In this document: one piece after another, positions 7,069 to 15,277 of the stretch
Numbering within the stretch: position 1 is the stretch's first letter
Layout: each line of letters opens with the position of its first letter
Source of the DNA: an uncultured Eubacteriales bacterium
GTDB taxonomy: Bacteria > Bacillota > Clostridia > Christensenellales > CAG-138
Assembly: GCA_900546845.1 (NCBI GenBank)
Contig: UREK01000026.1
Span: forward strand, 1 to 26,453
DNA: 26,453 nt
Direction: 5' to 3'
Program-made: the position numbers and the translations under genes
The notes under the pieces: model-generated
Told to the model about the DNA's origin: nothing
What the model saw: the letters and a program-made list of their open reading frames with translations, nothing else
The model's database searches: none

Positions 7069-7935
7069 ATGAATTTTATCCTTTTCACTGACTCCTCATG
7101 CAACCTTTCCTGCGAGACGCTGGCGGCGCGCGACATCCATGTCGTGCCGCTGACGTACAGCATTGGAGAAAAAACCTATGCCTGTTATGAAGAAGGCGTG
7201 CCGTTCGATGGAAAGGCGTTTTTTGACCGCCTGCGGCACGGCGCACCGGCCCGCACGTCGCTCATCAACAGCGATACTTTTCTGCATGCGTTTGAACCTT
7301 ACTTGCAAGAAGGCTATGACATCGTGTATATTAGTATATCGAGTGGGATCAGCGGGACGTATCAATCCGCGGTGCTCGCGGCGGAGGAACTCAACGCCAA
7401 ATACGCGGCGAAGGTGTATCCGGCGGATTCGCTCTCCGGCTCATATGGCGAGGGCTTCATGGTGCTGCATGCGGCCGAGATGCGGGACGCAGGGGAGAGC
7501 GCGGCGGCTGCGGCGCAGTGGATCGCCGAACACCGGCTGCAAATGTGTCATTTCCTTTCGGTGGATGACCTCGGCTTCCTCAAGCGCGGCGGAAGGCTCC
7601 CCGCGATGGCCGCGGCGATCGGCACGATCTTGGATCTCAAGCCGCTGCTGTATTTCGATGCGCATGGGCGCGTCGCCGTGGCGGAAAAGGTGCGCGGGAA
7701 AAGCCGCCTCATGCGCGAGATGGTGAAGCGCTACGGGCAAAAGGCGCAGCGGCCGGAGGACGGCACGGCCGCCATCGTGCATGGCGACTGCCTGGCGGAC
7801 GCTGAGCAGCTTGCGGCGCTGCTCCGGCAGGAATACCCTGGCGTCGCGGTGACGTTGCGCTGCTTCGAGCCGACGACCGGCGCACATTCGGGGCCGGGCG
7901 CGCTCGCGCTCATTTTCTGGGGGACGGAACGCTAA
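7069..7935 (+). CDS. DegV family fatty-acid-binding protein (FakB-like), first copy
   Basis: A 288-residue protein of the DegV fold. Members bind a fatty acid and present it to the FakA kinase for phosphorylation, feeding phospholipid synthesis. Visible family motifs: TDSSCNLS (residues 7-14), the SSGISGTYQSA lipid-head loop (about 92-102), DSLSGSYGEG, VDDLGFLKRGGRLP and the terminal TGAHSGPGALALIFWGTER. It is complete in length. AAAGGA lies nine bases before the ATG. The second DegV gene follows after 56 bases in the same direction, so the two form an operon. Two paralogues probably differ in acyl-chain preference, as known for FakB1/FakB2, but that cannot be read here. Confidence 0.9.
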   Translation: MNFILFTDSSCNLSCETLAARDIHVVPLTYSIGEKTYACYEEGVPFDGKAFFDRLRHGAPARTSLINSDTFLHAFEPYLQEGYDIVYISISSGISGTYQSAVLAAEELNAKYAAKVYPADSLSGSYGEGFMVLHAAEMRDAGESAAAAAQWIAEHRLQMCHFLSVDDLGFLKRGGRLPAMAAAIGTILDLKPLLYFDAHGRVAVAEKVRGKSRLMREMVKRYGQKAQRPEDGTAAIVHGDCLADAEQLAALLRQEYPGVAVTLRCFEPTTGAHSGPGALALIFWGTER

Positions 7936-7991
7936 AGGCAGCGTTGTGTAAAAATAATAGATCAAAATTAAGTATGGAGGGCAAACAGAAC

Positions 7992-8891
7992 ATGACAGAT
8001 GACGCAACCGGTAGTAAAGCACAGGACTTTTTGATCCTCACGGATTCCACCTGTGATATGCCGCAGGAGATGGCTGATGCGCTTGGAATCGCAATCCTGC
8101 CGATCCGCGTGGTTCTGGAAGGAAAGGAGTACGCGCATTATTTGGACGGGCGAGAGCTCGGCTTCCACGATTTTTATGAGAAGCTGCGTGCCGGCATAAG
8201 CGCGAAGACCTCGGCTGCCAACATGGAGGAATTCCTCGCACAGATGGAACCCGCGCTCGCGGCGGGCCGGGATGTGCTTTATCTTGGCTTTTCGTCCGCG
8301 CTGAGCAGCACGTATGGCGTCGGCGCGGTGACGGCGGCACAGCTCGCGGAAAAGTACCCGGAGCGCAAGATCTACGCGGTGGATACGCTCTGCGCGTCTT
8401 TCGGGCAGGGCCTTCTGGTATATCTTGCCGCGCAGCAGCGGCTCCAGGGCAAAAGCATCGACGAGGTGAAGGCATACGCGGAGGAGATCCGCCCGCAGCT
8501 TTGCCATTGGTTCACGGTGGATGATCTGCAGCACCTCAAGCGCGGCGGCAGGGTTTCCGCGGCGGCCGCGGCATTCGGCACGGTGCTTAACATCAAGCCC
8601 GTCCTTCATGTGGACGACGAGGGGAGGCTTGTTCCCGTAAGCAAGGTGCAGGGACGCATTGCATCCATCAAGTCGCTTATGAAAAAGATGCAGGAAACGG
8701 CGGTCAACCCTGCGGAACAGGTGGTGTTCATCAGCCACGGGGATTGCGAGAAGGAAGCGAAGAAACTTGCAGAGATGATCCGCGAGAACATCGGCGTAAA
8801 GGAGATCGTGATCAACCCTATCGGCCCGATCATCGGCGCGCATTCCGGCCCCGGCACGGTCGCACTGTTCTTCCTCGGGACGGAACGTTAA
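7992..8891 (+). CDS. DegV family fatty-acid-binding protein (FakB-like), second copy
   Basis: A 299-residue paralogue of the preceding gene. Motifs: TDSTCDMP, FSSALSSTYGVG (lipid-head serines), VDTLCASFGQG, VDDLQHLKRGGRVS and GAHSGPGTVALFFLGTER at the C-terminus. An in-frame ATG exists at 7944, but the first 16 residues from there are basic and not family-like. The ATG at 7992 is preceded by GGAGG and places TDSTCDMP at the usual distance from the start. The stop is followed by a strong bidirectional terminator. No fakA-like kinase gene is present in the window. Confidence 0.88.
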   Translation: MTDDATGSKAQDFLILTDSTCDMPQEMADALGIAILPIRVVLEGKEYAHYLDGRELGFHDFYEKLRAGISAKTSAANMEEFLAQMEPALAAGRDVLYLGFSSALSSTYGVGAVTAAQLAEKYPERKIYAVDTLCASFGQGLLVYLAAQQRLQGKSIDEVKAYAEEIRPQLCHWFTVDDLQHLKRGGRVSAAAAAFGTVLNIKPVLHVDDEGRLVPVSKVQGRIASIKSLMKKMQETAVNPAEQVVFISHGDCEKEAKKLAEMIRENIGVKEIVINPIGPIIGAHSGPGTVALFFLGTER

Positions 8892-8940
8892 AGCGGGGGC
8901 GTATTTTACCATCATTCAGCAATCATTCGTCTTATATACA

Positions 8941-8980
8941 AAAATGGGCTGCGCCGGTTCTCCGGTGCAGCCCATTTTTG
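8941..8980. terminator. Bidirectional terminator between convergent operons
   Basis: AAAATGGGCTGC (8941-8952) pairs with GCAGCCCATTTT (8967-8978), with an inner CCGG/CCGG pairing and loop TTCT. It has an A run on one side and a T run on the other, so it works in both directions for the DegV operon and the DHHW gene. Confidence 0.92.
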
Positions 8981-9000
8981 TATCGGAAAATTCCGGCACG

Positions 9001-10116
9001 TCATTTTAGCATGGCGCTGTTGTTTACGACTGTGGTGCTGTAAAGGAACAGCACGTCCTGCCCATGGAAGTCCACGTACTGGCCGAGGAGCCCGCTTGCG
9101 ATGTAGCGGATGTCCACAAGCGTGACGGTCTCATAACAATCGAGGAGCAGCGGCGCGATGCTGCTGCCGAAGGAATCCCGGAACAGGATGAGCTCGCGGC
9201 CCTTGGCCGCGCCCGCGGCGTTCGGGTTCGTGACCGTGAGCACGGCGGAGGCACCGGAAAGGAATACGTCGTACATGTCCATGCTCTTGCCGCCGGCGAG
9301 CTTTGCGAGATCGTAAACGCCGGTCACTGCCTGCGTTTCGATGTTGTATACGGTTGCGCTCTCCGTGGCGGGGCTTGTGAGGTAGGTGAGCGTATCGGGC
9401 GGATAGGGGAGCGCCGCCTGCCCGTAATAGACGCCGTAGAAATCCGGGAGCGTATTTTCTTTATAGTCCCAGACGAACGAGCCGCTTACGCCGAGGCCTT
9501 CCGCAAGACGCAAAGCGGTATCGCGCAGGCACTCCTGCCGCCAATGGGCGTCGGTGGTATAATATTTATCCGCCGAAAGCGTATCGAAAATATCAATGTA
9601 GGTCACGCCCGCCGTGTTTTCCCGCAGCAGGCTTACCAGCCTTTCATAATCGAGCGCGGGATACCCGTTTCGCGCCGCGATGAAGTAGCTCTTATCCGGA
9701 ACGAGGGAAAGATAGGTCTTCGCATCCGGGAAGTATTGCGCCTGCAGCGAGCGGATCTTTTCCGCCGCACGCAGCACGGAGCTTTCCGAGAGCGGGTATT
9801 CGAGCTTGCCGATATTGCCTTCGGCAAGGAACACGCCGTTGTTGTCCTTTTGCTGGAGCAGGTAATACTGCACGACCGCTTTGAGCGTGCGGAAGGAATC
9901 GCGCGCGGGGAACTGGTCGAGCGCGTAATCGTCAAGGTTCTGAGCGAACTTGCCGCTGAGCATGGCCGAAAGCGAGAAGGCGGGCGCCTGCGCGAGGGTG
10001 CGGCGTTCCGCCGTGGAACGCGCGTTGTCTGGCCAGGCGAGGTGGGCGATGAGGCCGCCCGCCAGGATGAACGCGAAAACGGCGCAGAGGATACGGTTTT
10101 TGATCTTATCGCTCAT
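9001..10116 (-). CDS. DHHW family protein, AlgJ/AlgX-like partner of MBOAT acyltransferase
   Basis: A 371-residue exported protein with an N-terminal signal anchor (ILCAVFAFILAGGLIAHLAW, about 9-28). It has the SGNH-hydrolase-like features of the DHHW/AlgJ group: D189-A-H191-W192 (TTDAHW) and the FRDSFGSS segment carrying S315. In alginate- and teichoic-acid-type systems such proteins work outside the membrane to pass acetyl groups from an MBOAT protein to a cell-surface polymer. It starts 12 bases after the MBOAT gene with AAAGGAGG before the ATG, so the two are translated from one transcript. The polymer is unknown. Confidence 0.85.
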   Translation of the reverse strand: MSDKIKNRILCAVFAFILAGGLIAHLAWPDNARSTAERRTLAQAPAFSLSAMLSGKFAQNLDDYALDQFPARDSFRTLKAVVQYYLLQQKDNNGVFLAEGNIGKLEYPLSESSVLRAAEKIRSLQAQYFPDAKTYLSLVPDKSYFIAARNGYPALDYERLVSLLRENTAGVTYIDIFDTLSADKYYTTDAHWRQECLRDTALRLAEGLGVSGSFVWDYKENTLPDFYGVYYGQAALPYPPDTLTYLTSPATESATVYNIETQAVTGVYDLAKLAGGKSMDMYDVFLSGASAVLTVTNPNAAGAAKGRELILFRDSFGSSIAPLLLDCYETVTLVDIRYIASGLLGQYVDFHGQDVLFLYSTTVVNNSAMLK

Positions 10117-10128
10117 GTGCAGCCTCCT

Positions 10129-11520
10129 TTAAAAGCGGAAATACAGGAACGGGTTGAAGGAACCATCCACTAGGTACGCCGTGCAGACGAGCAGCAGCAC
10201 GGCGAGGAAGGCTGGCGTGAGGATGGCAACGATCCACCCGCCCGCGCGGGTTTCGGAGACACGCGCGGCGAGCCGCTTTGGAAGCGGCGTCGCGCCGGCG
10301 AAGGCGAGCAGGAACACTACGAGGTAGCTGCGCAGCGCGTAAAGCCCGGTAGCGCTCGTGAGCGGCGCGCCGCCGAACAGCCCGGCGATGGCTGCTCCTG
10401 CGTCCGCGAGCGTTGCCGCATCGAAAATGAGAAAGCTCACGAGCGCAACGAACAGCAAATAAAGATGACGGAAAACCCGGGGCAGCTGTGCGAGCAGGCG
10501 GCCAAGAAACAGCTTTTCCGCGATGAGCAGTACGCCGAAGAATAGCCCCCATGCAGCGAAATTCCAGCTTGCGCCGTGCCAGAGGCCGGTCAGGCACCAG
10601 ACGACGAGGATGTTGCGCACCTGCTTCCACGCTCCTGTGCGGCTGCCGCCGAGGGGGATGTAAACATAATCCCGGAACCAGCCGCCGAGCGTCATGTGCC
10701 AGCGCCGCCAGAATTCGGTAGCGCTCTGGGAGATGAACGGATAGTTGAAGTTTTCCGGGAAGCGGAAGCCGAGCATTGTCCCAAGGCCGATGGCCATATC
10801 CGAATAGCCGGAAAAATCGAAGTAAATTTGCAGGCAGAGCGCCGCGGCATAGCCCCAGCTGCCGAGGATGCTCGCGTCCGCAGTCCGGAGCGCCGCGCAA
10901 AGCTCGCCTAAGAGGTTCGCAAGCAACACCTTTTTGCCGAGGCCGACGGCAAATCGCAGCGCGCCGCGGCCAACCGCCTCCGCCGAATGGGCGCGCGCCC
11001 GGAGCGCTTCTTCCACTTCCGTGTAGCGCACGATCGGCCCTGCGATGAGCTGGGGAAACAGGGAGATATACGTTGCAAGATCGATGAAATTGCGCTGGGC
11101 TTTCGCCGTGCCGCGTGCGACATCCACCGTGTAGCTGAGGATCTGGAAGGTATAGAACGAGATGCCGATGGGGAGCGTCAGCTTGAGCAGCGGAAGCGAA
11201 GCGCCGAGCGCGTTCAGGTTGCCGATAAGGAAATCCGCATATTTGAACAGCAGTAGTGGCGCAAGCGAGAAGCAGACCGACGAGACGAGGAACGCCTTGC
11301 CTGCGCGCGTCCCCCGGAACCGCTCGATCAAAAGCCCGTGCACGTAGCCGGAGAGCACGCTTGCGAGCATGAGCGCCACAAGGCGCGGCTCGCCATAAGC
11401 GTAAAAGGCGAGCGACGCGAGGAGCAGAACCGCGTTTTTACACTTTTTGGGCGCAAGGAAATACAGCCCCAGCACAACGGGCAGGAAAAAATAAAGGAAG
11501 GTGACGCTTGAGAAGAGCAT
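10129..11520 (-). CDS. MBOAT family O-acyltransferase (AlgI/DltB-like)
   Basis: A 463-residue polytopic membrane protein. It has the MBOAT hallmark segments: FLPVVLGLYFLAP at the start, QLIAGPIVRY (about 157-166), IYFDFSGYSDMAIGLG (232-247), EFWRRWHMTLGGWFRDYVYI (269-288, with H275) and the catalytic-histidine segment TGLWHGASWNF (H315). These enzymes move acyl groups, usually acetyl, across the membrane for O-acylation of exopolysaccharide, peptidoglycan or teichoic acid. AAGGAG precedes the ATG. It lies between a DUF4358 lipoprotein gene upstream and the DHHW gene downstream, an arrangement common in clostridia for surface O-acetylation. Confidence 0.93.
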   Translation of the reverse strand: MLFSSVTFLYFFLPVVLGLYFLAPKKCKNAVLLLASLAFYAYGEPRLVALMLASVLSGYVHGLLIERFRGTRAGKAFLVSSVCFSLAPLLLFKYADFLIGNLNALGASLPLLKLTLPIGISFYTFQILSYTVDVARGTAKAQRNFIDLATYISLFPQLIAGPIVRYTEVEEALRARAHSAEAVGRGALRFAVGLGKKVLLANLLGELCAALRTADASILGSWGYAAALCLQIYFDFSGYSDMAIGLGTMLGFRFPENFNYPFISQSATEFWRRWHMTLGGWFRDYVYIPLGGSRTGAWKQVRNILVVWCLTGLWHGASWNFAAWGLFFGVLLIAEKLFLGRLLAQLPRVFRHLYLLFVALVSFLIFDAATLADAGAAIAGLFGGAPLTSATGLYALRSYLVVFLLAFAGATPLPKRLAARVSETRAGGWIVAILTPAFLAVLLLVCTAYLVDGSFNPFLYFRF

Positions 11521-11569
11521 GGGGCGCTCCTTTCCGTCCCGGTGCGGCGCCGGAATTCACTCTGCAAAA

Positions 11570-11589
11570 GGGGCCGCAAAAGCGGCCCC
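11570..11589 (-). terminator. Hairpin between the DUF4358 and MBOAT genes
   Basis: A perfect 8-bp stem GGGGCCGC/GCGGCCCC with a 4-base loop is followed on the minus strand by TTTTGC. The short U tract suggests partial termination, reducing expression of MBOAT and DHHW relative to the lipoprotein. Confidence 0.6.
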
Positions 11590-11612
11590 TAAGTTCAGCG
11601 CTTCTGCGATGG

Positions 11613-12287
11613 TCAGTTTTCGACCTTCTCGCCGACGCTTGCGAACACGCTGCCAGCAGCCTCGACGACCGCATTATAGACGCTCTCCGCAGTTTCCGGA
11701 TCGCCCATGACGAGCAGCACGTCTGAACCGAGCTGTACGGAGATAATCTTTTCCGCACAAACGCAGATCCACTTCGCCGGGTTGATCTTTTCCATGAGCT
11801 CGGATTGGATCGCGCCTGCGTCCGCACCCTCCGCCGTCATCACATATACGAGGGAGTAGGCAATGGAGCTGGTGCCGGATTCGGATACGACGATGCCGTC
11901 GATCCCGTCCACGGAGGTAAGGCCCGTATTATAGGTTACCGCATCCATGTCGCTGAGGTCAAGCGGGGTATACATCATCATCATGGGCAGGTTCTCCTCG
12001 CCCACCTTGGCGTATACGCCGTCGAGGAAAGCAGTCACTTCGTCCGCAGAGGCGAGGCCGTCCGCATCGGTGGGGAGCGTCACGGGAACACCGGTCCCCT
12101 CCGGCTCAACCGTGGGATCAAGCGTGGGTTCCGCGGTGGGTTCCAGCGTCGGCTCAATGGTCGGTTCGGCGGTCGGCGTAGGGTCAGGCGTTCCGCTTGC
12201 GCAGGCGCTGAACGCGAGCGCCGCCGAGAGAACCAGGAGCATCATGGGGAGCAGTCTGCCCCGGAATGCTTTTTTTGTATTTTTCAT
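11613..12287 (-). CDS. DUF4358-type lipoprotein with Thr-Pro-Glu repeat linker
   Basis: A 224-residue exported protein. It has a basic start, a hydrophobic core (MMLLVLSAALAF) and C29 in an acceptable lipobox (AFSAC), so it is probably anchored by lipid to the outer face of the membrane. Residues about 33-62 are a low-complexity linker of four-residue units of the type E-P-T-x, consistent with spanning the cell wall. The remaining domain (about 75-224) fits DUF4358. AGGAGG lies seven bases upstream of the ATG. It precedes the MBOAT and DHHW genes on the same strand, and I infer a shared role in surface polymer O-acylation. The exact function of the domain is not established. Confidence 0.75.
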   Translation of the reverse strand: MKNTKKAFRGRLLPMMLLVLSAALAFSACASGTPDPTPTAEPTIEPTLEPTAEPTLDPTVEPEGTGVPVTLPTDADGLASADEVTAFLDGVYAKVGEENLPMMMMYTPLDLSDMDAVTYNTGLTSVDGIDGIVVSESGTSSIAYSLVYVMTAEGADAGAIQSELMEKINPAKWICVCAEKIISVQLGSDVLLVMGDPETAESVYNAVVEAAGSVFASVGEKVEN

Positions 12288-12366
12288 TGTTTTCCTCCTG
12301 TATGCGGCATGGCGCGCTTAGTTTGCGCGAAACCGCGTAGTATTTATGCGCGGCGGGCATATGCGT

Positions 12367-12405
12367 GCCGTTTGCCGCGTCCTCTATTCAAACGCGGCAA
12401 GCGGC
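12367..12405 (-). repeat. Hairpin downstream of the ECF S component gene
   Basis: TTGCCGCGT (12372-12380) pairs with ACGCGGCAA (12392-12400), extended by GCCG/CGGC outside. There is no T run on either side. It fills part of the gap between the ECF gene and the lipoprotein gene and could be a weak terminator or 3' stabiliser. Confidence 0.45.
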
Positions 12406-12431
12406 GGAAAGGTTGCATGCTTTTTGATTTG

Positions 12432-12974
12432 TCACAGCCCGTTCACATCAAATTTGTGCAGCAGGCGGTAGCGGTCGATCACGTGGGAGAGAAGCGTCGC
12501 CACGATCGCGCCCACTGCGCCCTGGATGAGGTTGCCCGGGACGCTGGCCGCCGCGCCGAGCGCGCCAAGACCCTTGCCCAGGATCAGGCCCGCGTAAAAA
12601 TAATACCCTGCCACCATGAACAGCTCCGCGACCACGGCGGAAATGCCTTTGCAGAGCGAGCGCTTGCCGCCGAAGCGGGAGACGAGCGCCTTGGCGAGCG
12701 CCCAGGCGATGAGCGCCACGCCGGCCTTGATGAGGAAGGTGCCGGGCGCATAGTGCATATATCCGGTAAAGACGTCCGCCAGCATGGAGCCGACGCCCGC
12801 GGCAAGCGTGCCATAGAGGGGCCCCAGGACCCATCCGGCAAGCAGCACGAAGCAGTCGCCCAGGTTCACATACCCGGTCATCGGGGAGGGGATCTGGATC
12901 ACCATCGTTGCCACGCAGGCGAGCGCGGCAAACAGGGCTGCGAGCACAAGGGTGCGGATCGCTTTGTTCGTCAT
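12432..12974 (-). CDS. ECF transporter S component, possibly for vitamin B6
   Basis: A 180-residue membrane protein with about six hydrophobic segments. It has the S-component pattern: an N-terminal helix (LVLAALFAALACVATMVI), then YVNLGDCFVLLAGWVLGPLYG and APGTFLIKAGVALIAWAL. S components capture a vitamin and dock on a shared EcfAAT energising module, which is not in this window. The divergent neighbour is a MocR-type PLP-binding regulator. MocR proteins of the PdxR type sense pyridoxal phosphate, and predicted pyridoxine S components (PdxU) are found beside such regulators. Vitamin B6 or a relative is therefore my best guess, from context only. The promoter overlaps that of the regulator. 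Confidence 0.8.
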   Translation of the reverse strand: MTNKAIRTLVLAALFAALACVATMVIQIPSPMTGYVNLGDCFVLLAGWVLGPLYGTLAAGVGSMLADVFTGYMHYAPGTFLIKAGVALIAWALAKALVSRFGGKRSLCKGISAVVAELFMVAGYYFYAGLILGKGLGALGAAASVPGNLIQGAVGAIVATLLSHVIDRYRLLHKFDVNGL

Positions 12975-13027
12975 GGTTCAATAACCTCGCATTTCGTTCA
13001 GGATATGCGCCGCGTGTCCCGGCGCTA

Positions 13028-13056
13028 TTGCAATGATACGCGAGAACTGGTATTAT
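13028..13056 (+). promoter_or_regulatory. Predicted promoter of the MocR regulator
   Basis: TTGCAA (13028-13033), 17-bp spacer, TATTAT (13051-13056). The -10 lies inside the TGGT...ACCA dyad, consistent with autoregulation. Confidence 0.45.
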
Positions 13057-13061
13057 TGAAA
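13033..13061 (-). promoter_or_regulatory. Predicted promoter of the ECF S component gene
   Basis: Minus strand: TTTCAA (13056-13061), 17-bp spacer, TATCAT (13033-13038). The -35 is a poor match, as expected for an activator-dependent or regulated promoter; it falls inside the dyad. Confidence 0.35.
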
Positions 13062-13067
13062 TAACCA
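13048..13067. promoter_or_regulatory. Candidate MocR operator
   Basis: TGGTATTATTGAAATAACCA is an imperfect dyad (TGGT-N2-T ... A-N2-ACCA) between the divergent promoters. TGGT/ACCA-containing repeats are typical of MocR-family sites. Confidence 0.45.
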
Positions 13068-13104
13068 AATAAAATAAAAATGATAATGTCAGAAGGAGCG
13101 CCAA

Positions 13105-14493
13105 ATGCTGACCTATACCCTTGCCGCCGCGCCCGGCACGCCGCTTTACATCGCGCTTTACCGGAGCATCCGCGCGGACATCCTCGCGGGGAAGCTCGCG
13201 CCGGATGAACGCCTGCCCTCCAAGCGCAGCCTGGCGCAGCATATGAAGATGAGCGTCATCACGGTGGAAAACGCATATGCCCAGCTCCTGGCGGAGGGCT
13301 ATATTTACGCCGTGCCGCGCAGGGGCTATTTCGCAAGCCCGGTGGAGCGTGCGCCGGAGCCGCCCGCGTGCGGCGCGGAGCCCATTGCCGCTCCGCCGGA
13401 GCCGCCCTGCTTTGTGGATTTTCGCAGCAATCACCCGGATTGCGCACGCTTCCCGTTTTCAGTATGGTCCCGTATCCTCCGGGATGAGCTTTCGCACCGG
13501 GAGACAAAACTGCTTGCCGCAACGCCCGCAAACGGTGCGCCGGAGCTGCGGGAGGCCATTGCGGCCTACTTGTTTCAGTTCCGCGGCATGCACGTTTCCG
13601 CAGAGCAGATCGTTGTGGGTGCAGGGTCGGAATACCTGTATAACCTCATCGTGCAGCTGCTCGGGCGCGCGCATGTTTACGCCGTGGAAAACCCCGGCCA
13701 TGTGAAGATCCCCCGCATCTATGAAAAAAACGGCCTCGCTGTGCGCTATGTGGACGTGGACGAGCGCGGCATGCCCGTCGCGGGGCTGCGCGCGAGCGGC
13801 GCGGATGTGGCGCATATTTCGCCTTCCCACCATTTCCCGACGGGCGTGGTCATGCCCATCGGCAGGCGGCAGGAGCTCCTCGCCTGGGCGGGCGAGGCGG
13901 AGGGACGCTATATTATCGAGGACGATTACGACAGCGAGTTCCGCTTCACCGGCAGGCCGCTGCCGACGCTGCAAAGCATCGACGCGGGCGGCCGGGTGAT
14001 CTACACCAACACGTTTTCCAAGAGCCTCGCTCCTTCCATCCGCATCAGCTACATGGTGCTGCCCCCGGCGCTGATGGCGCGCTTCCGAAGTGAGCTCTCT
14101 TTCTATTCCTGCACGGTCACGAGCTTTGAACAATACACCCTTGCGCGCTTCCTCTCCGAAGGGCATTTCGAGCGGCATATCAACCGCATGAAGAAATACT
14201 ACCGGGCGGAGCGCGACGCGGTCATCAGCGCAATCGGCCGCAGCCCGCTCGCTGGGCGCGCGGAGATCCTGGAACAGGACGCGGGGCTCCACTTCCTCCT
14301 GCGCGTGCGCACGGGAAAGAGCGACGCGGCGCTTTCACGGGAAGCGGCGGAGGCGGGCCTGCGTCTGAGCTTCCTTTCGGAATACGAGAACGCGCCCACG
14401 CCTGCCGAAACGCACGAGATCGTTGTGAACTATTCCGGCGTAGATGCAGCGCGGCTCGGCGAAGCGTTTGAACGGCTTGCGGCAATTTTGTGA
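13105..14493 (+). CDS. MocR-type GntR regulator with aminotransferase-like domain (PdxR-like)
   Basis: A 462-residue two-domain regulator. The N-terminal GntR winged helix (about 12-78) includes LPSKRSLAQHM and an ENAYAQLLAEGYIYAVPRRGYF segment. The C-terminal fold type I aminotransferase-like domain (about 105-462) keeps the PLP-site features: NPGH at 196-199, D273/D274/D276 in IIEDDYDSEF, and the Schiff-base lysine K306 in TNTFSKSLAP. MocR proteins use PLP as a sensor rather than for catalysis. AAGGAG lies six bases before the ATG. It is divergent from the ECF S component gene and probably regulates it and itself. Whether the effector is PLP alone or PLP plus an amine is unknown. Confidence 0.88.
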   Translation: MLTYTLAAAPGTPLYIALYRSIRADILAGKLAPDERLPSKRSLAQHMKMSVITVENAYAQLLAEGYIYAVPRRGYFASPVERAPEPPACGAEPIAAPPEPPCFVDFRSNHPDCARFPFSVWSRILRDELSHRETKLLAATPANGAPELREAIAAYLFQFRGMHVSAEQIVVGAGSEYLYNLIVQLLGRAHVYAVENPGHVKIPRIYEKNGLAVRYVDVDERGMPVAGLRASGADVAHISPSHHFPTGVVMPIGRRQELLAWAGEAEGRYIIEDDYDSEFRFTGRPLPTLQSIDAGGRVIYTNTFSKSLAPSIRISYMVLPPALMARFRSELSFYSCTVTSFEQYTLARFLSEGHFERHINRMKKYYRAERDAVISAIGRSPLAGRAEILEQDAGLHFLLRVRTGKSDAALSREAAEAGLRLSFLSEYENAPTPAETHEIVVNYSGVDAARLGEAFERLAAIL

Positions 14494-14509
14494 AAAAGCC
14501 TGCCAGGGT

Positions 14510-14538
14510 TTGAAAACGCGCGCAGTATCGTGTATGAT
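14510..14538 (+). promoter_or_regulatory. Sigma-A promoter of plsY-gpsA
   Basis: TTGAAA (14510-14515), 17-bp spacer, TATGAT (14533-14538). Leader of about 108 bases, holding a GGCCCGC/GCGGGCC hairpin at about 14612-14631 just before the ribosome site. Confidence 0.65.
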
Positions 14539-14652
14539 AGGAATGAAATAAAATCAGCGGCACAGCGAAAACGCTGAAAATCCCGATGAACTGCATCCTG
14601 GAAATATGAATGGCCCGCGCGGAAGCGGGCCGGAGGTTGGAGAAACCACGAC

Positions 14653-15258
14653 ATGGAAATCTGGAAAATATGCCTGACGGCGGCAGCAGGCTACCTGTTC
14701 GGCTCCATCAGCGTAGCGGTCCTCGTATGCAAGCGGCTTTACGGCGCGGACGTGCGCGAGCGCGGCAGCGGCAACGCGGGGGCGACGAATGTGGCGCGTG
14801 TATTCGGCATGAAGGCGGGCGTCCTCACCTTTGTGGGCGACCTGCTCAAGACCGCGGCGGCGCTGCTCCTCGGGGAACGGCTCCTCGGCGAAACCGGCAT
14901 GTGCATCGCGGCCTGTGCCTGCCTCATCGGGCATTGCTGGCCCGTTTTTTTCGGCTTCCGCGGCGGCAAGGGGGTCACGGTCAGCGCGGCGGTGGCGCTG
15001 CTTCTGGATCCGCGGCTGTTCCTCATCGTCGTTGCGGTGTTCTTCGCCGTGTTCTATTTCTCGCGCACGGTTTCCGTCTGTTCGATCTCGGCGGCGATAG
15101 CCTACCCGCTTGCGATGCTGCTCCTGGGCGACACGTCGCTCCCCATGCTGCTGACAGGCGTTTTCGTGGCGCTGCTCGTGGCCTTTTTGCACCGGGGGAA
15201 CATCAAGCGTATTTTAAACGGCACGGAGCCGAAATTCAAAGCGAAACACAAAGAGTAA
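14653..15258 (+). CDS. plsY: Glycerol-3-phosphate acyltransferase PlsY
   Basis: A 201-residue integral membrane enzyme that transfers the acyl group from acyl-phosphate to sn-glycerol-3-phosphate, the first step of phosphatidate synthesis. The three PlsY motifs are visible: the opening GYLFGSISVAVL helix with RERGSGNAGATNVAR (about 36-50), the HCWPVFFGFRGGKGV segment, and a late FLHRGNIKRILNGTE. Length is normal. GGAG lies ten bases before the ATG. gpsA follows after 19 bases; the pair makes and uses glycerol-3-phosphate. The acyl-phosphate donor links functionally to the FakB-like DegV proteins seen upstream. Confidence 0.95.
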   Translation: MEIWKICLTAAAGYLFGSISVAVLVCKRLYGADVRERGSGNAGATNVARVFGMKAGVLTFVGDLLKTAAALLLGERLLGETGMCIAACACLIGHCWPVFFGFRGGKGVTVSAAVALLLDPRLFLIVVAVFFAVFYFSRTVSVCSISAAIAYPLAMLLLGDTSLPMLLTGVFVALLVAFLHRGNIKRILNGTEPKFKAKHKE

Positions 15259-15277
15259 CAAAGGTGGAAGGAAATTC

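Noticed and set aside
9064..10173. A 369-codon plus-strand frame opposite the DHHW gene
   Set aside because: Shadow of a gene with clear motifs, Shine-Dalgarno and operon context.
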